From contig NZ_QQAR01000020.1 in the NCBI RefSeq assembly GCF_003350375.1, forward strand, positions 1-64,000: a stretch of 64,000 bases of DNA, written 5' to 3'. The DNA is from Flavobacterium sp. AG291 (GTDB lineage: Bacteria > Bacteroidota > Bacteroidia > Flavobacteriales > Flavobacteriaceae). The translations under genes were made by a program, and so were the position numbers. Below, in pieces: positions 53,935-62,702 of this stretch (positions within the stretch are counted from its first letter, which is position 1; each line of letters begins with the position of its first letter). The notes beneath the pieces are model-generated. The model had not been told where the DNA came from and ran no database searches. It was given only the letters and a program-made list of their open reading frames with translations.

Positions 53935-54330
53935 TTATTGATTAGAAAGGAGCTGGACCTGATCTTTAAGTCTTTCTATGAGCAGATTCATCATTCGTTT
54001 ATTAAGATTCGAAGAGTTTTGAATATACTCTTTAAATTCTTCTATTGTAAATAATGCTATGATCATACCTTTGAGTGCATTTCTAAACTTTATATCTTTA
54101 TGTACAGCATTGTCAATAAAGGTGAATTTCTTTTCAATCGTATATTGATAAAAATCACTTTTAGATTTATTTACATAATTTATGAATGATTCTACAAAAA
54201 TGTCGTTCTGTAGTTTTAATATTGGTCGTATAGTTTTGTTTTGAAAAATTTCTTCTTTAGAGGATTGAGGGTATATTTCTCCAATGGCTTCGCCTCTAAG
54301 TGCGAGAATCTGCGTGTCGCGTTGGTTCAT
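53935..54330 (-). CDS. Conserved hypothetical helical protein
   Basis: 131 residues, largely helical, with PILKLQNDIFVESFINYVN, KDIKFRNALKGMIIALFT and SNLNKRMMNLLIERLK. No signal peptide, membrane segment or catalytic motif. Homologues in Flavobacteria are, as I recall, sometimes labelled glyoxalase; the metal-binding His/Glu pattern of that fold is not visible here, so I leave the function open. Confidence 0.72.
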   Translation of the reverse strand: MNQRDTQILALRGEAIGEIYPQSSKEEIFQNKTIRPILKLQNDIFVESFINYVNKSKSDFYQYTIEKKFTFIDNAVHKDIKFRNALKGMIIALFTIEEFKEYIQNSSNLNKRMMNLLIERLKDQVQLLSNQ

Positions 54331-54354
54331 GGTTTTCTTTTAAAGATAAAAAAA

Positions 54355-54375
54355 AACCCTGCGAAAAACAGGGTT
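54355..54375 (-). terminator. Terminator of outer membrane protein gene
   Basis: Stem AACCCTG (54355-54361) with CAGGGTT (54369-54375). T-run on the minus strand, 16 bp after the stop at 54391. Confidence 0.8.
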
Positions 54376-54390
54376 ATTGATAAATATTTT

Positions 54391-54885
54391 TTAGAATTTG
54401 AATCTAACTCCTAAGGCGATATCTCCGGCAAAGTTATCATCTCTAAAATCGTTGAAATACAATTCAGGTCTGAAATCTAGTGATAATTGAAGAGGTATAT
54501 CAAAGTTATATTCGATACCTATATCCCCGGCAACAAATGCAAATACTCCACTGTCATCATTTCCGTCGTAGTAATCAGGAACACCATCATTGAATTCCCA
54601 AGAACCAAGACCTCCACCTACACCGGCATACCAGTTAAAACCTCCCTCAATGTTCCATACCCATTGATAAAGACCTGTAAGTTTGATAGCATCATAATTT
54701 CTTGAATCACGCCATCCTAAATCTAATTCAAGTCTGTTGTTGCTGCTTAATTTTCTCTGATAAGAGATTTCTCCTCCAAAACCGTCATTGTCTCCAAGTC
54801 GAAGACCTAATGCATTTTTCTCCTGTGCTTGTGCGCTAAATGCTAATCCTCCTAGCATTAAAGCAGTTAACAATAATTTTTTCAT
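54391..54885 (-). CDS. Small outer-membrane beta-barrel protein
   Basis: 164 residues. Signal peptide (MKKLLLTALMLGGLAFSAQAQ), then alternating strands (ALGLRLGDNDGFGGEISYQR, LELDLGWRDSR, WYAGVGGGLGSWEF) and a C-terminal ALGVRFKF ending in Phe, as in outer-membrane barrels. Probably an eight-stranded porin-like or OmpX-like barrel of unknown role. Confidence 0.82.
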   Translation of the reverse strand: MKKLLLTALMLGGLAFSAQAQEKNALGLRLGDNDGFGGEISYQRKLSSNNRLELDLGWRDSRNYDAIKLTGLYQWVWNIEGGFNWYAGVGGGLGSWEFNDGVPDYYDGNDDSGVFAFVAGDIGIEYNFDIPLQLSLDFRPELYFNDFRDDNFAGDIALGVRFKF

Positions 54886-54983
54886 AATGATTTACTGGGT
54901 TATTTATTTAACAAATATAAATCCACTTTATTTGTAAGAAAGTGTTTTGTTAAACTTTTAACAGTTATCATTTTGTTAAAGCT

Positions 54984-55775
54984 TTATTCTATATTGTAGT
55001 CTACAAGTACCTCTTCCTGATGTTCTGATGAAGTAGCAGGGATGGGTAGTTCTACGCCTGGAAATTGTGATAGATTGTAGGTTATATCAGTTATACTTTT
55101 TACCACTCCGATTTGTTCAGCGTAATATTGTGTTGATACTACTACGTTTTGTGGTTCCATTAAAGTTAGTGTCACTGGGAATCCCTGAATGGTTGTTGAA
55201 ACTTTTATACTTAGATTTAAAGTTATCTCTGTAGGGGTTACAGTTGAATATTGTTCACTGCCTGAAGTAAAATTGGTTAAAGGTGATTTAGCTTTGGATG
55301 ACAATTTATAATCAAACAGTAGGGTGTATTCTCCTAAGTCTTGAGAAAAACTATCTTCTGTCAAGGAAAGCTGCTGATTAGCTGAAGCGTTTTCGTCAAA
55401 AATAATGAAGTCAGTAATATTTATACTAAAAGGTAAATTTTCCGCGATGTTTAATCCTGCAGTTCCTGAAAGATAGATTTTTCCATTTTCCTGTCGTATG
55501 CCATTGTTAGTTATGGCATTTGAAAAGAATCCTGTAGCTATAGGGTCTTTAGATTTTACTTTTTTATATGTATTATTGTTTATAACAGTGTCTCCTGAAA
55601 AATAAACAGAGTCTCTTCCGTTTAATGATGTGCCCTGAACATCATAAACCCAATAATTACCTTCTGCGAGAGGTAAGAAATTCTCTGTTTGATTGTTACT
55701 GTTTCCTCCGTCGTCATCGTTTGAACACGAAATAGCAAAAAGACTCAATACTCCTAATAAATAAATTCGTTTCAT
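54984..55775 (-). CDS. Lipoprotein of unknown function
   Basis: 263 residues. Lipoprotein signal with lipobox AISC and acceptor Cys17, followed by the acidic stretch SNDDDGGNSNN, resembling the Bacteroidota surface lipoprotein export signal, which is Asp/Glu-rich just after the cysteine. The rest is beta-rich (NYWVYDVQGTS, YTLLFDYKLSS). No domain recognised. Confidence 0.75.
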   Translation of the reverse strand: MKRIYLLGVLSLFAISCSNDDDGGNSNNQTENFLPLAEGNYWVYDVQGTSLNGRDSVYFSGDTVINNNTYKKVKSKDPIATGFFSNAITNNGIRQENGKIYLSGTAGLNIAENLPFSINITDFIIFDENASANQQLSLTEDSFSQDLGEYTLLFDYKLSSKAKSPLTNFTSGSEQYSTVTPTEITLNLSIKVSTTIQGFPVTLTLMEPQNVVVSTQYYAEQIGVVKSITDITYNLSQFPGVELPIPATSSEHQEEVLVDYNIE

Positions 55776-55820
55776 GTTAGTTAGTTTTTTGCTAATATAA
55801 CTAACTATTTGTTATTTTGT

Positions 55821-56648
55821 TTACTTATTATTGAATATCATAGCTGCAATGAGCTGATGGTCAAGTTTGGTTTCCATTTCAAAATAATCTTCCTCGATTA
55901 TAGGTTCCATTTCAGCATGGCGGTATAATTTCCATCTTCTTTTATTGTATTCTAATGCAGTAAGATTTTCAATCCAGTCTCCGGAGTTCAAATATGTAAC
56001 GCTACCTTTTTTGTTTTCTTTAACCGTTATTACCGGTTCATGGATATGTCCGCAAATTACATAATCATAGTTGTTTTCAATCGCAATGTCTGATGCAGTT
56101 TCTTCAAAATCTGAGATGAATTTTACGGCTTTTTTTACACTACTTTTTATTTTTTTTGATAGTGAGTACGGTTCTTTTCCCATTTTTTTCAGGCACCAGT
56201 TTACAAATCTGTTAAGAAGTATTAGGTAGTCATATCCAATCCCGCCCAGTTTAGCGATCCATTTTGCATGGTGTACAGAGCTGTCAAAAACATCACCGTG
56301 GAAAAACCATGCTTTTTTTCCATCAAGTTCAAGAACAACTTTGTCGCATAATGAAAAATTTCCCATTGAAGTGCCGCTGAACTTACGTAACATTTCATCG
56401 TGATTACCTGTTATGTAGTATACTTTCGTCCCTTTAGACGCAAAGTCTAAAAGCTTTTTTACGACTTTAAGGTGTGATTTAGGGAAATAGGATTTTCTAA
56501 ATTGCCAGATATCTATTATATCTCCATTTAGAATAAGTGTTTTGGGTTTAATAGTAGAAAGGTAGGCGGAAAGTTCTTTAGCGTGACAGCCGTAAGTGCC
56601 TAAGTGAATATCTGATAAAACAACGAGATCAACATTCCTTTTTTTCAT
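55821..56648 (-). CDS. LpxH-like UDP-2,3-diacylglucosamine diphosphatase family metallophosphoesterase
   Basis: 275 residues. Calcineurin-like metal motifs: LSDIHLG (~11-17), NGDIIDIWQF (~41-50), TGNHDEM (~79-85), HGDVFD (~117) and GHIHEP (~201). The set and length fit the LpxH-type pyrophosphatase that makes lipid X in lipid A synthesis. It is unlinked to the lpx operon at 26.9 kb but consistent with the same pathway. Another UDP-sugar pyrophosphatase role remains possible. Confidence 0.85.
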   Translation of the reverse strand: MKKRNVDLVVLSDIHLGTYGCHAKELSAYLSTIKPKTLILNGDIIDIWQFRKSYFPKSHLKVVKKLLDFASKGTKVYYITGNHDEMLRKFSGTSMGNFSLCDKVVLELDGKKAWFFHGDVFDSSVHHAKWIAKLGGIGYDYLILLNRFVNWCLKKMGKEPYSLSKKIKSSVKKAVKFISDFEETASDIAIENNYDYVICGHIHEPVITVKENKKGSVTYLNSGDWIENLTALEYNKRRWKLYRHAEMEPIIEEDYFEMETKLDHQLIAAMIFNNK

Positions 56649-56805
56649 TAGAGTGTTTTTTCTTCTGCAAATTACTCATATATGTATGACTGTATGTTTA
56701 TGGGAATGTTATTAAAATGTTCTCAAGATGTAGGGTGTGTTTGCGTATTTATTTTTGTAATAGAAGGGAAGGACTTACATTTGTTAAAAGAGCAATTAAA
56801 ATATT

Positions 56806-57849
56806 ATGGCAGGAAATACATTTGGTAAAAAATTTAGGCTTACAACATTTGGCGAATCACATGGTCTGGCTATAGGAGGAGTTGTTGATGGTTGTCCTTC
56901 TGGCGTATCTTTAGATTTTGAAGCAATACAATATGAACTTGATAGAAGAAGACCTGGGCAGTCTGCAATTGTGACACAAAGAAAAGAGGCTGATAAGGTA
57001 GAATTTCTTTCAGGTGTCTTTGAAGGTAAAACTACTGGAGCTCCGATTGGTTTTGTTGTTCAGAATACAAACCAGAAGTCAGGAGATTATGAACATCTTA
57101 AAGATGTTTACAGGCCGTCTCATGCAGATTATACCTACGATAAAAAATATGGTTTCAGGGATTATAGAGGAGGAGGAAGAAGTTCTGCACGTGAAACTAT
57201 CAGTAGGGTTGTAGGTGGTGCGATTGCGAAACAACTTATGCCTGAAGTAAAAATAAATGCTTTTGTATCTTCTGTGGGAGAAATTTTTATTGATAAACCC
57301 TATCAGGCTCTGGATTTTTCACTTACTGAGACAAATGATGTTCGTTGCCCTGATCTGGCTACGGCACAAAAAATGGAAGAATATATCAGGCAGATTCGTA
57401 AGGAGGGAGATACAATTGGGGGGACAATAACTTGTGTGATACAAAATGTGCCTGCAGGATTAGGTGATCCTGTTTTTGATAAGTTACATGCAGAATTGGG
57501 AAAAGCAATGTTGTCTATCAATGCTGTGAAAGGTTTTGAGTACGGTAGTGGTTTTTGCGGAGCTAAAATGAGAGGTAGTGAGCATAATGATCTTTTTAAT
57601 CCGGATGGTTCTACAAAATCAAATCTTTCGGGTGGAATTCAGGGAGGGATAAGTAATGGGATGGATATTTATTTCAGGGTTGCATTCAAGCCTGTAGCTA
57701 CGATAATGCAAATGCAGCAGACAATTGATAAAAATGGAAACCTTCTAGAAATGCAGGGTAAAGGAAGACATGATCCTTGTGTGGTTCCAAGAGCGGTTCC
57801 GATAGTTGAGGCTATGGCGGCACTTGTTTTAGCTGATTTTTTGGTATAA
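56806..57849 (+). CDS. aroC: Chorismate synthase
   Basis: 347 residues. Signature blocks: FGESHG near the front, RRPGQSAIVTQRKEAD, RPSHADYTYDKKYGFRDYRGGGRSSARET and RHDPCVVPRAVPIVEAM near the end. It converts EPSP to chorismate with reduced FMN, the last step of the shikimate pathway, which supplies the pabB-like enzyme at 49.2 kb. Confidence 0.97.
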   Translation: MAGNTFGKKFRLTTFGESHGLAIGGVVDGCPSGVSLDFEAIQYELDRRRPGQSAIVTQRKEADKVEFLSGVFEGKTTGAPIGFVVQNTNQKSGDYEHLKDVYRPSHADYTYDKKYGFRDYRGGGRSSARETISRVVGGAIAKQLMPEVKINAFVSSVGEIFIDKPYQALDFSLTETNDVRCPDLATAQKMEEYIRQIRKEGDTIGGTITCVIQNVPAGLGDPVFDKLHAELGKAMLSINAVKGFEYGSGFCGAKMRGSEHNDLFNPDGSTKSNLSGGIQGGISNGMDIYFRVAFKPVATIMQMQQTIDKNGNLLEMQGKGRHDPCVVPRAVPIVEAMAALVLADFLV

Positions 57850-57907
57850 GGTTAAAGTGTTGTGTGAAGTTTGGTTTTAGTGTTAAAAATTCTCATAAAA
57901 TTTTATC

Positions 57908-57933
57908 TTGTAAAGTTTTTTTTATTAGATTTG
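57908..57933 (+). promoter_or_regulatory. Promoter of first tandem T9SS cargo gene
   Basis: TAGATTTG (57926-57933) fits the -7 consensus TAnnTTTG, 22 bp before the ATG. A TTG at 57908-57910 is 15 bp upstream, slightly shorter than the usual spacing. Confidence 0.55.
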
Positions 57934-57955
57934 AGAAAATTAAAAACTATCAATC

Positions 57956-58855
57956 ATGAGAAAACATTTACTTTTAGGAGCTTTTTTATTGGGCTCATTT
58001 TTTACTGCAAATGCACAACAAACTCTTTTTGAGGACAGTTTTGAAACGTATACCACTTTTGCAATCACAGGTATAGGAAGCTGGACTCTGGTTGATGCAG
58101 ATGGTCAGGTAACCTATGGTTTCAATGGGGCAGCCTTTGAGAATTCAGGTGAACCTATGGCATATATTGTTTTTGATTCTGCGGCAACAGATCCTGCGTT
58201 AGAACCAACAGAAACTTCTAATTGGTCAGCAAGAACTGGAAATAAATCAATGATTTCTTTTGCCGGAGCTGAAGGTGCTGCTAATAATGACTGGCTTATA
58301 TCTCCTCAGGTTCAATTAGCTGCAACAGGTAATACCGTTAAATTTTGGGCTAAAACTTGTGACGGAACATATTCTGAAAAATTTAAAGTAGGAGTTTCTA
58401 CAACAGGAGTAGATACAGCAGATTTTACAGTTATCAGTGCAGGTGCATCGGTTACAGCTCCTAATGCCTGGACAGAATTTACATATGATTTAGATGCCTA
58501 TGCTAATCAACAAGTCTATATTTCAATAAACTGTATTTCTAATGATCAGTTTGGTTTTGCTGTTGATGATTTCAGTGTTACTGCAGATGATGTAGCCGGA
58601 TTAAATGATAATTTAGCTTCAAACTTATCTATTTATCCTAATCCAGTTAATAATATTATTAATATTGATAGTAATGACAATATATCAATATCAAAAGTTT
58701 CAATTGCGGATCTTAATGGGCGTACGGTGAAATCGGTTAGTTTTGATGGGGTTTCTAATGCTTCAGTTAATATAGCTGACCTTGCTTCAGGTATGTATAT
58801 GATGAATATAACTTCTGATAAAGGTATGACTACAAAAAAAATAATGAAAAATTAA
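57956..58855 (+). CDS. T9SS type A cargo with choice-of-anchor/cleaved-adhesin domain
   Basis: 299 residues. Signal peptide (MRKHLLLGAFLLGSFFTANAQ), a jelly-roll domain of the cleaved-adhesin/choice-of-anchor J kind (~22-205; LFEDSFETYTTF, WSARTGNKSMISF, NDWLISPQVQL), and a type A sorting domain (~220-299; LSIYPNPVNN, ISKVSIADLNGRTVKS, SGMYMMNITSDKG). It is closely similar to the next gene at both ends, indicating tandem duplication with divergence of the middle. Confidence 0.88.
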   Translation: MRKHLLLGAFLLGSFFTANAQQTLFEDSFETYTTFAITGIGSWTLVDADGQVTYGFNGAAFENSGEPMAYIVFDSAATDPALEPTETSNWSARTGNKSMISFAGAEGAANNDWLISPQVQLAATGNTVKFWAKTCDGTYSEKFKVGVSTTGVDTADFTVISAGASVTAPNAWTEFTYDLDAYANQQVYISINCISNDQFGFAVDDFSVTADDVAGLNDNLASNLSIYPNPVNNIINIDSNDNISISKVSIADLNGRTVKSVSFDGVSNASVNIADLASGMYMMNITSDKGMTTKKIMKN

Positions 58856-58874
58856 TTAATTTTCAGATACTTAT

Positions 58875-58906
58875 AAAAAACAAGGTCTAATGCCTTGTTT
58901 TTTTTT
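58875..58906 (+). terminator. Terminator between tandem T9SS genes
   Basis: Stem AAAAAACAAGG (58875-58885) with CCTTGTTTTTT (58893-58903) and T-run. It separates the two cargo genes into separate transcripts. Confidence 0.85.
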
Positions 58907-58928
58907 TGGTTAATTTTGAAAGAAGTTA

Positions 58929-58958
58929 TTGTAAATGCCAAAACTTTTCCTATTTTTG
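58929..58958 (+). promoter_or_regulatory. Consensus Flavobacterium-type promoter of second T9SS cargo gene
   Basis: TTG (58929-58931), 19 bp, TATTTTTG (58951-58958): a full match to the -33/-7 pattern, 25 bp before the ATG at 58984. Confidence 0.75.
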
Positions 58959-58983
58959 GAAAAAATTAAAACTATTTATCATC

Positions 58984-59880
58984 ATGAAAAAACAATTACT
59001 TGCTGGAGCTTTTGTATTGGCTTCATTTTTAACTGCTCAGGCGCAAATTTTATCTAACGACTTCGGTACTGATCAAGCAACCCTAAATACTGCACTGACA
59101 GGTTGGTACACAGATACAGATACTCAAGATGGTGTAAAAATCGGTTTTGGTCTTAATGCTGATAATGATCCTCTTGGATTTACTGGTGTAAGTGCATTTT
59201 CAGATAACTATATTAACACTGGTACTACAGAAGCGCCTGTTTTTGAACTAGCAGAAGGTTATTTTAACTTTGTATTATCTCCAGTTGTTGATTTAACAAG
59301 TATTGAAGCTGCTTATGTAAGCATGAAAGTTGGAGTGCCAGATGCTGAGCCAACTGCACTACTAGGATATCAAATTTTAGCAATTCTTGAATCAGATTTT
59401 GCAGCTAACAACTTTGAAAATTTATATATAGTTGGAGAAGGTACAATTTCGAATGGAGAGGTAGAAACTGTTAACTTTGCATTAGATGCTTTTGCTGGAG
59501 AGCAAGTTCGTCTTTACTTTGTACATGCTGATGTTTACGACCAATCAGGAACAGAGCCTGTACTTTTAACTTCAGGTTTAGGTACTTTACAAATAGATGA
59601 CATCCTAGTTGATGAAGGTGTTGTAGCTGGTGTTAATGATAACACTCTTGCTAACCTTTCAGTTTACCCTAACCCGGTTAATGACGTAGTTAACGTTAAT
59701 GTTGATGCTCTTGTATCTAACGTAGCTATCGTTGACCTTAACGGTCGTACAGTTAAAACTGTTAAATTTGATGGTGTATCTACAGCTTCAGTAAACGTTT
59801 CTGATCTTGCTTCAGGTGTTTATATGGCGACTATCACTTCTGATAAAGGTACTACTACTAAGAAAATCGTAAAAAACTAA
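58984..59880 (+). CDS. T9SS type A cargo, paralogue of preceding gene
   Basis: 298 residues from ATG 58984 (MKKQLLAGAFVLASFLTAQAQ). The central beta-rich domain (~22-205) differs from the upstream paralogue but has the same overall plan (FNFVLSPVVDLTSIEAAYVSMKV, GTLQIDDILVDEG). The sorting domain (LSVYPNPVNDVVN, NVAIVDLNGRTVKTVKFDG, KKIVKN) is strongly conserved. The 3' half uses GTT, GCT, CTT and AAC codons heavily, as in well-expressed genes of this window such as sucD and lpdA. With the consensus promoter this suggests strong expression. Confidence 0.87.
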   Translation: MKKQLLAGAFVLASFLTAQAQILSNDFGTDQATLNTALTGWYTDTDTQDGVKIGFGLNADNDPLGFTGVSAFSDNYINTGTTEAPVFELAEGYFNFVLSPVVDLTSIEAAYVSMKVGVPDAEPTALLGYQILAILESDFAANNFENLYIVGEGTISNGEVETVNFALDAFAGEQVRLYFVHADVYDQSGTEPVLLTSGLGTLQIDDILVDEGVVAGVNDNTLANLSVYPNPVNDVVNVNVDALVSNVAIVDLNGRTVKTVKFDGVSTASVNVSDLASGVYMATITSDKGTTTKKIVKN

Positions 59881-59901
59881 TTAATTAGTTTTATATAAAA
59901 T

Positions 59902-59928
59902 AAAAGTCCTCACCATGTGAGGACTTTT
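59902..59928 (+). terminator. Terminator of second T9SS cargo gene
   Basis: A 12-bp stem AAAAGTCCTCAC (59902-59913) with GTGAGGACTTTT (59917-59928), 3-nt loop and T-run. Confidence 0.92.
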
Positions 59929-59936
59929 TTATTTGC

Positions 59937-59969
59937 AAAAACAGCCACTTGATGATAGTGGCTGTTTTT
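59937..59969 (-). terminator. Second, convergent terminator for the DCC-family gene
   Basis: A 13-bp stem AAAAACAGCCACT (59937-59949) with 59957-59969, T-run on both sides. It lies 15 bp past the stop of the minus-strand gene at 59985, back to back with the preceding terminator. Confidence 0.9.
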
Positions 59970-59984
59970 GTATTTAATTAAAAT

Positions 59985-60398
59985 CTATAAAAATTTAGCT
60001 TTTAACTCAGGAGTGGGCAGCATACACTCATCTTTTTTACCGTACCATTTATATCTGTTTCTGGCTATGTAATCATACACTTTGTCGGTTAACCATTTTG
60101 GTAAAATTGAAAAAATGCTTAACCATTGGTATATTCCGGTTAATCCTTTAGAAATTTCGAAAGCTGCCTGTGATTTATAATAATACGCATGACCGGGTTC
60201 ATATAAAACTATAGAGTCAGTTTTTGATATATCAAGTCCGATATGGCTTATTATTTCTTTTCCTAAATCCGACTGTAATGCGACAAAACGAAAAATATCC
60301 TCTTTATCATGTTTTATGATAAATTGCACGGTGTTGTCGCATAAGTTACATATACCATCAAACAGAATTATCTTTTTATTTTCAGGTAAATTATTCAT
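59985..60398 (-). CDS. DCC-family (DUF393) thiol-disulfide oxidoreductase-like protein
   Basis: 137 residues. The hallmark FDGICNLCDNTVQF (~14-27) contains the DxxCxxC motif; FRFVALQSDLGKEI and LTGIYQWLSIFSILPKWLTDKVYDYIARNRY follow, matching DUF393. It is thioredoxin-fold related; the substrate is unknown. It lies 6 bp downstream of mutS2 and is probably cotranscribed. Confidence 0.88.
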   Translation of the reverse strand: MNNLPENKKIILFDGICNLCDNTVQFIIKHDKEDIFRFVALQSDLGKEIISHIGLDISKTDSIVLYEPGHAYYYKSQAAFEISKGLTGIYQWLSIFSILPKWLTDKVYDYIARNRYKWYGKKDECMLPTPELKAKFL

Positions 60399-60404
60399 TA
60401 TTCT

Positions 60405-62576
60405 TTATTTTTTTCTTTCTACAAGCTCAAGAGATTCTAAATCTACTTTTGAAGTAAAGAGTCCGTAATTTACGGTAGCCTTCTTCTTTTCAATTGCATC
60501 AAGTGTTCCTACAGCTTTACCGTCAATCATTCTTACACGGTCACCAATTTTTAAAGCTACTTTTGGTTTTTCCGCTTCTTCTTTCTGGGCTTTTATTTTC
60601 TTTTCTTTTTTCTCCTGGCGAATTTCTTCAACCTTTTCTTTTACTTCAGCAATAATTTGTTTCTGAATGATCTCTTTTTGTTTCTTTTCTTTTGGGGTTG
60701 CTTTTTTACGTTTTGAATTTTCAATCTCAACCATTTTTAAAAACTCTCCTATCAGTTCTTTCTTGTTTTTGGTGTTGAAATATTTCTCACTTATATCATC
60801 AAGTTTTTGGCCAATATAGATAAGACGTTGGTTTGCGTCAAAAAGTTCCTGATAGCTTTCCAGTTTTTGCTGAATTTTAGTATTGATGTTTTCCATCTTT
60901 TTACCTTCTTCCCTGGCTTTGCTTTCCTCTTCTTTAAGGGTTTGAGAAGTTTTTTCCAGTTTGGAACGCTCTTTTTGTAGAGTTGCAATGGTTTTATCAA
61001 ATCGTACTTTGCTTCCTTCGATCTTTTTCTTCGCTCTGTTGATCAATCCATAAGGGATACCATTTTTTTGAGCTACTTCAAATGTAAAAGAACTACCGGC
61101 TTGTCCAAGTATAAGTTTGTACATTGGTTCAAGTGATTTTTCATCAAAAAGCATATTTGCATTTGTAGCGAAAGGGAGTTCATTGGCCAGCATTTTAAGA
61201 TTTGTATAATGCGTGGTTATGATTCCGAAGGCCTCTCGATGATAAAACTCTTCAAGGAAAACTTCGGCAAGTGCACCACCAAGTTCGGGATCCGAACCTG
61301 TACCAAATTCGTCAATAAGGAATAAACTTTTATCATTACACTTCTTTAAGAAGTAGTTCATGTTTTTAAGACGGTAACTGTATGTACTTAGATGATTTTC
61401 AATAGATTGGTTATCTCCGATATCTGTTAGGATTCTGTCAAAAAGGAATGTCTCACTTCGTTCATGAACTGGAATAAGTAATCCGCTCTGAAGCATCAGC
61501 TGTAATAATCCTATTGTTTTTAGAGTAATACTTTTTCCACCTGCATTAGGCCCGGAGATAACAATAATTCTGTTGTCATCTGTTAGCTCAATGGTTTGTG
61601 GGTAAGTAACTTCTCCTTTACGTTTGTTATTCGAGTAAAGAATAGGGTGAAAGGCATCTCTGAAATAAAGGCGTTTTTCCTGAGTGATATTTGGTAACAA
61701 TGCATTTATTCTTCTGGCATATTTAGCTTTACCGGAAATCACATCAATATCAGTAAGGAATTCTTGGTATTTGAATAATAAAGGAACGAATGGTCGAATA
61801 GTATTACTTAGTTGCAATAGAATTCGTTTTATTTCTTCTTTTTCCTCAAACTCAAAATTATTGAGTTCGCGCGAATATTTTAGTGTTGCTTCCGGTTCTA
61901 TATAGGCGATGCTTCCTGTTTTTGAACTGCCTAAAATTGAACCTTTTACTTTTCGTCGGTACATGGCGAGTACAGCAAGAACTCTTCGGTTTTCAACCAC
62001 ACTTTCTTTAATATCATCAAGGTATCCCTGGCTGTTGTATTGTGTCAGGGCGGAGGCAAAACTCTGGTTAATTTTGGTTTTAACCTGATTTATTTCTCTT
62101 CTGATATTTTGTAATTCAGGTGATGCGTCGTCTTTAACTTCACCATATTTATCAACTACTTTGTCGATGTTCTTAAGTATTTCTTTAGTATATTCGATAC
62201 TTATGGCTTTTTTATTAAGCGTAGGGTAGTAGTCTTCGAATTTTTCAAGGAATTTTATAAGCGTATTGACCGTTTCAGAAACGACTGCAATCTTTCTAAA
62301 TGCTGTTGCTTCCAGATAGCTGTCTTCGATGGTAAGAAATTTTACTTCGTTGGTTATGGGTTCAAAACCGTGATTTGGAAGTGCATTATTGTTGTCGAAT
62401 GATGATACGTATTCAGAAGTCTCCAGAAGTGAATCCATTAATTCTTCTTTATTTTTGAAAGGAGAAATTAATAGTGCTTTTTCATGACCGGGTTCAGTTG
62501 TACAGCCTGAAGCAACGGCTTCTAATACAGTATGAAATTCTAAATCTTTTAAAGTTTTTTCGTTTATGCTGATCAT
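60405..62576 (-). CDS. mutS2: MutS2 family ATPase without Smr domain
   Basis: 723 residues. MutS core and clamp helices (~1-320) precede the ABC-type ATPase with Walker A GPNAGGKSITLK (~340), LFLIDEFGTGSDPELGGALAEV and the ITTHYTNLKMLA switch. A long Lys/Glu-rich coiled coil (~510-660) and a short SH3/KOW-like end (LKIGDRVRMIDGKAVGTLDAI) follow. The C-terminal Smr nuclease domain of many MutS2 proteins is absent. MutS2 suppresses recombination or acts on collided ribosomes in other bacteria; which applies here is unknown. Confidence 0.9.
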   Translation of the reverse strand: MISINEKTLKDLEFHTVLEAVASGCTTEPGHEKALLISPFKNKEELMDSLLETSEYVSSFDNNNALPNHGFEPITNEVKFLTIEDSYLEATAFRKIAVVSETVNTLIKFLEKFEDYYPTLNKKAISIEYTKEILKNIDKVVDKYGEVKDDASPELQNIRREINQVKTKINQSFASALTQYNSQGYLDDIKESVVENRRVLAVLAMYRRKVKGSILGSSKTGSIAYIEPEATLKYSRELNNFEFEEKEEIKRILLQLSNTIRPFVPLLFKYQEFLTDIDVISGKAKYARRINALLPNITQEKRLYFRDAFHPILYSNNKRKGEVTYPQTIELTDDNRIIVISGPNAGGKSITLKTIGLLQLMLQSGLLIPVHERSETFLFDRILTDIGDNQSIENHLSTYSYRLKNMNYFLKKCNDKSLFLIDEFGTGSDPELGGALAEVFLEEFYHREAFGIITTHYTNLKMLANELPFATNANMLFDEKSLEPMYKLILGQAGSSFTFEVAQKNGIPYGLINRAKKKIEGSKVRFDKTIATLQKERSKLEKTSQTLKEEESKAREEGKKMENINTKIQQKLESYQELFDANQRLIYIGQKLDDISEKYFNTKNKKELIGEFLKMVEIENSKRKKATPKEKKQKEIIQKQIIAEVKEKVEEIRQEKKEKKIKAQKEEAEKPKVALKIGDRVRMIDGKAVGTLDAIEKKKATVNYGLFTSKVDLESLELVERKK

Positions 62577-62702
62577 TATTGATGTAGACGTATTTTATAC
62601 AAAAATACTACATATTCGTCAGGATTGTATGTGTCTTTTAAAGTTTAATATTGTAACTATACCTTTAGTTAGCATTGACTATATTTGCTAAAAATAATAT
62701 AT

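Noticed and set aside
53935..54330. Glyoxalase annotation
   Set aside because: The sequence is helical and lacks the metal-binding pattern of the vicinal oxygen chelate fold.
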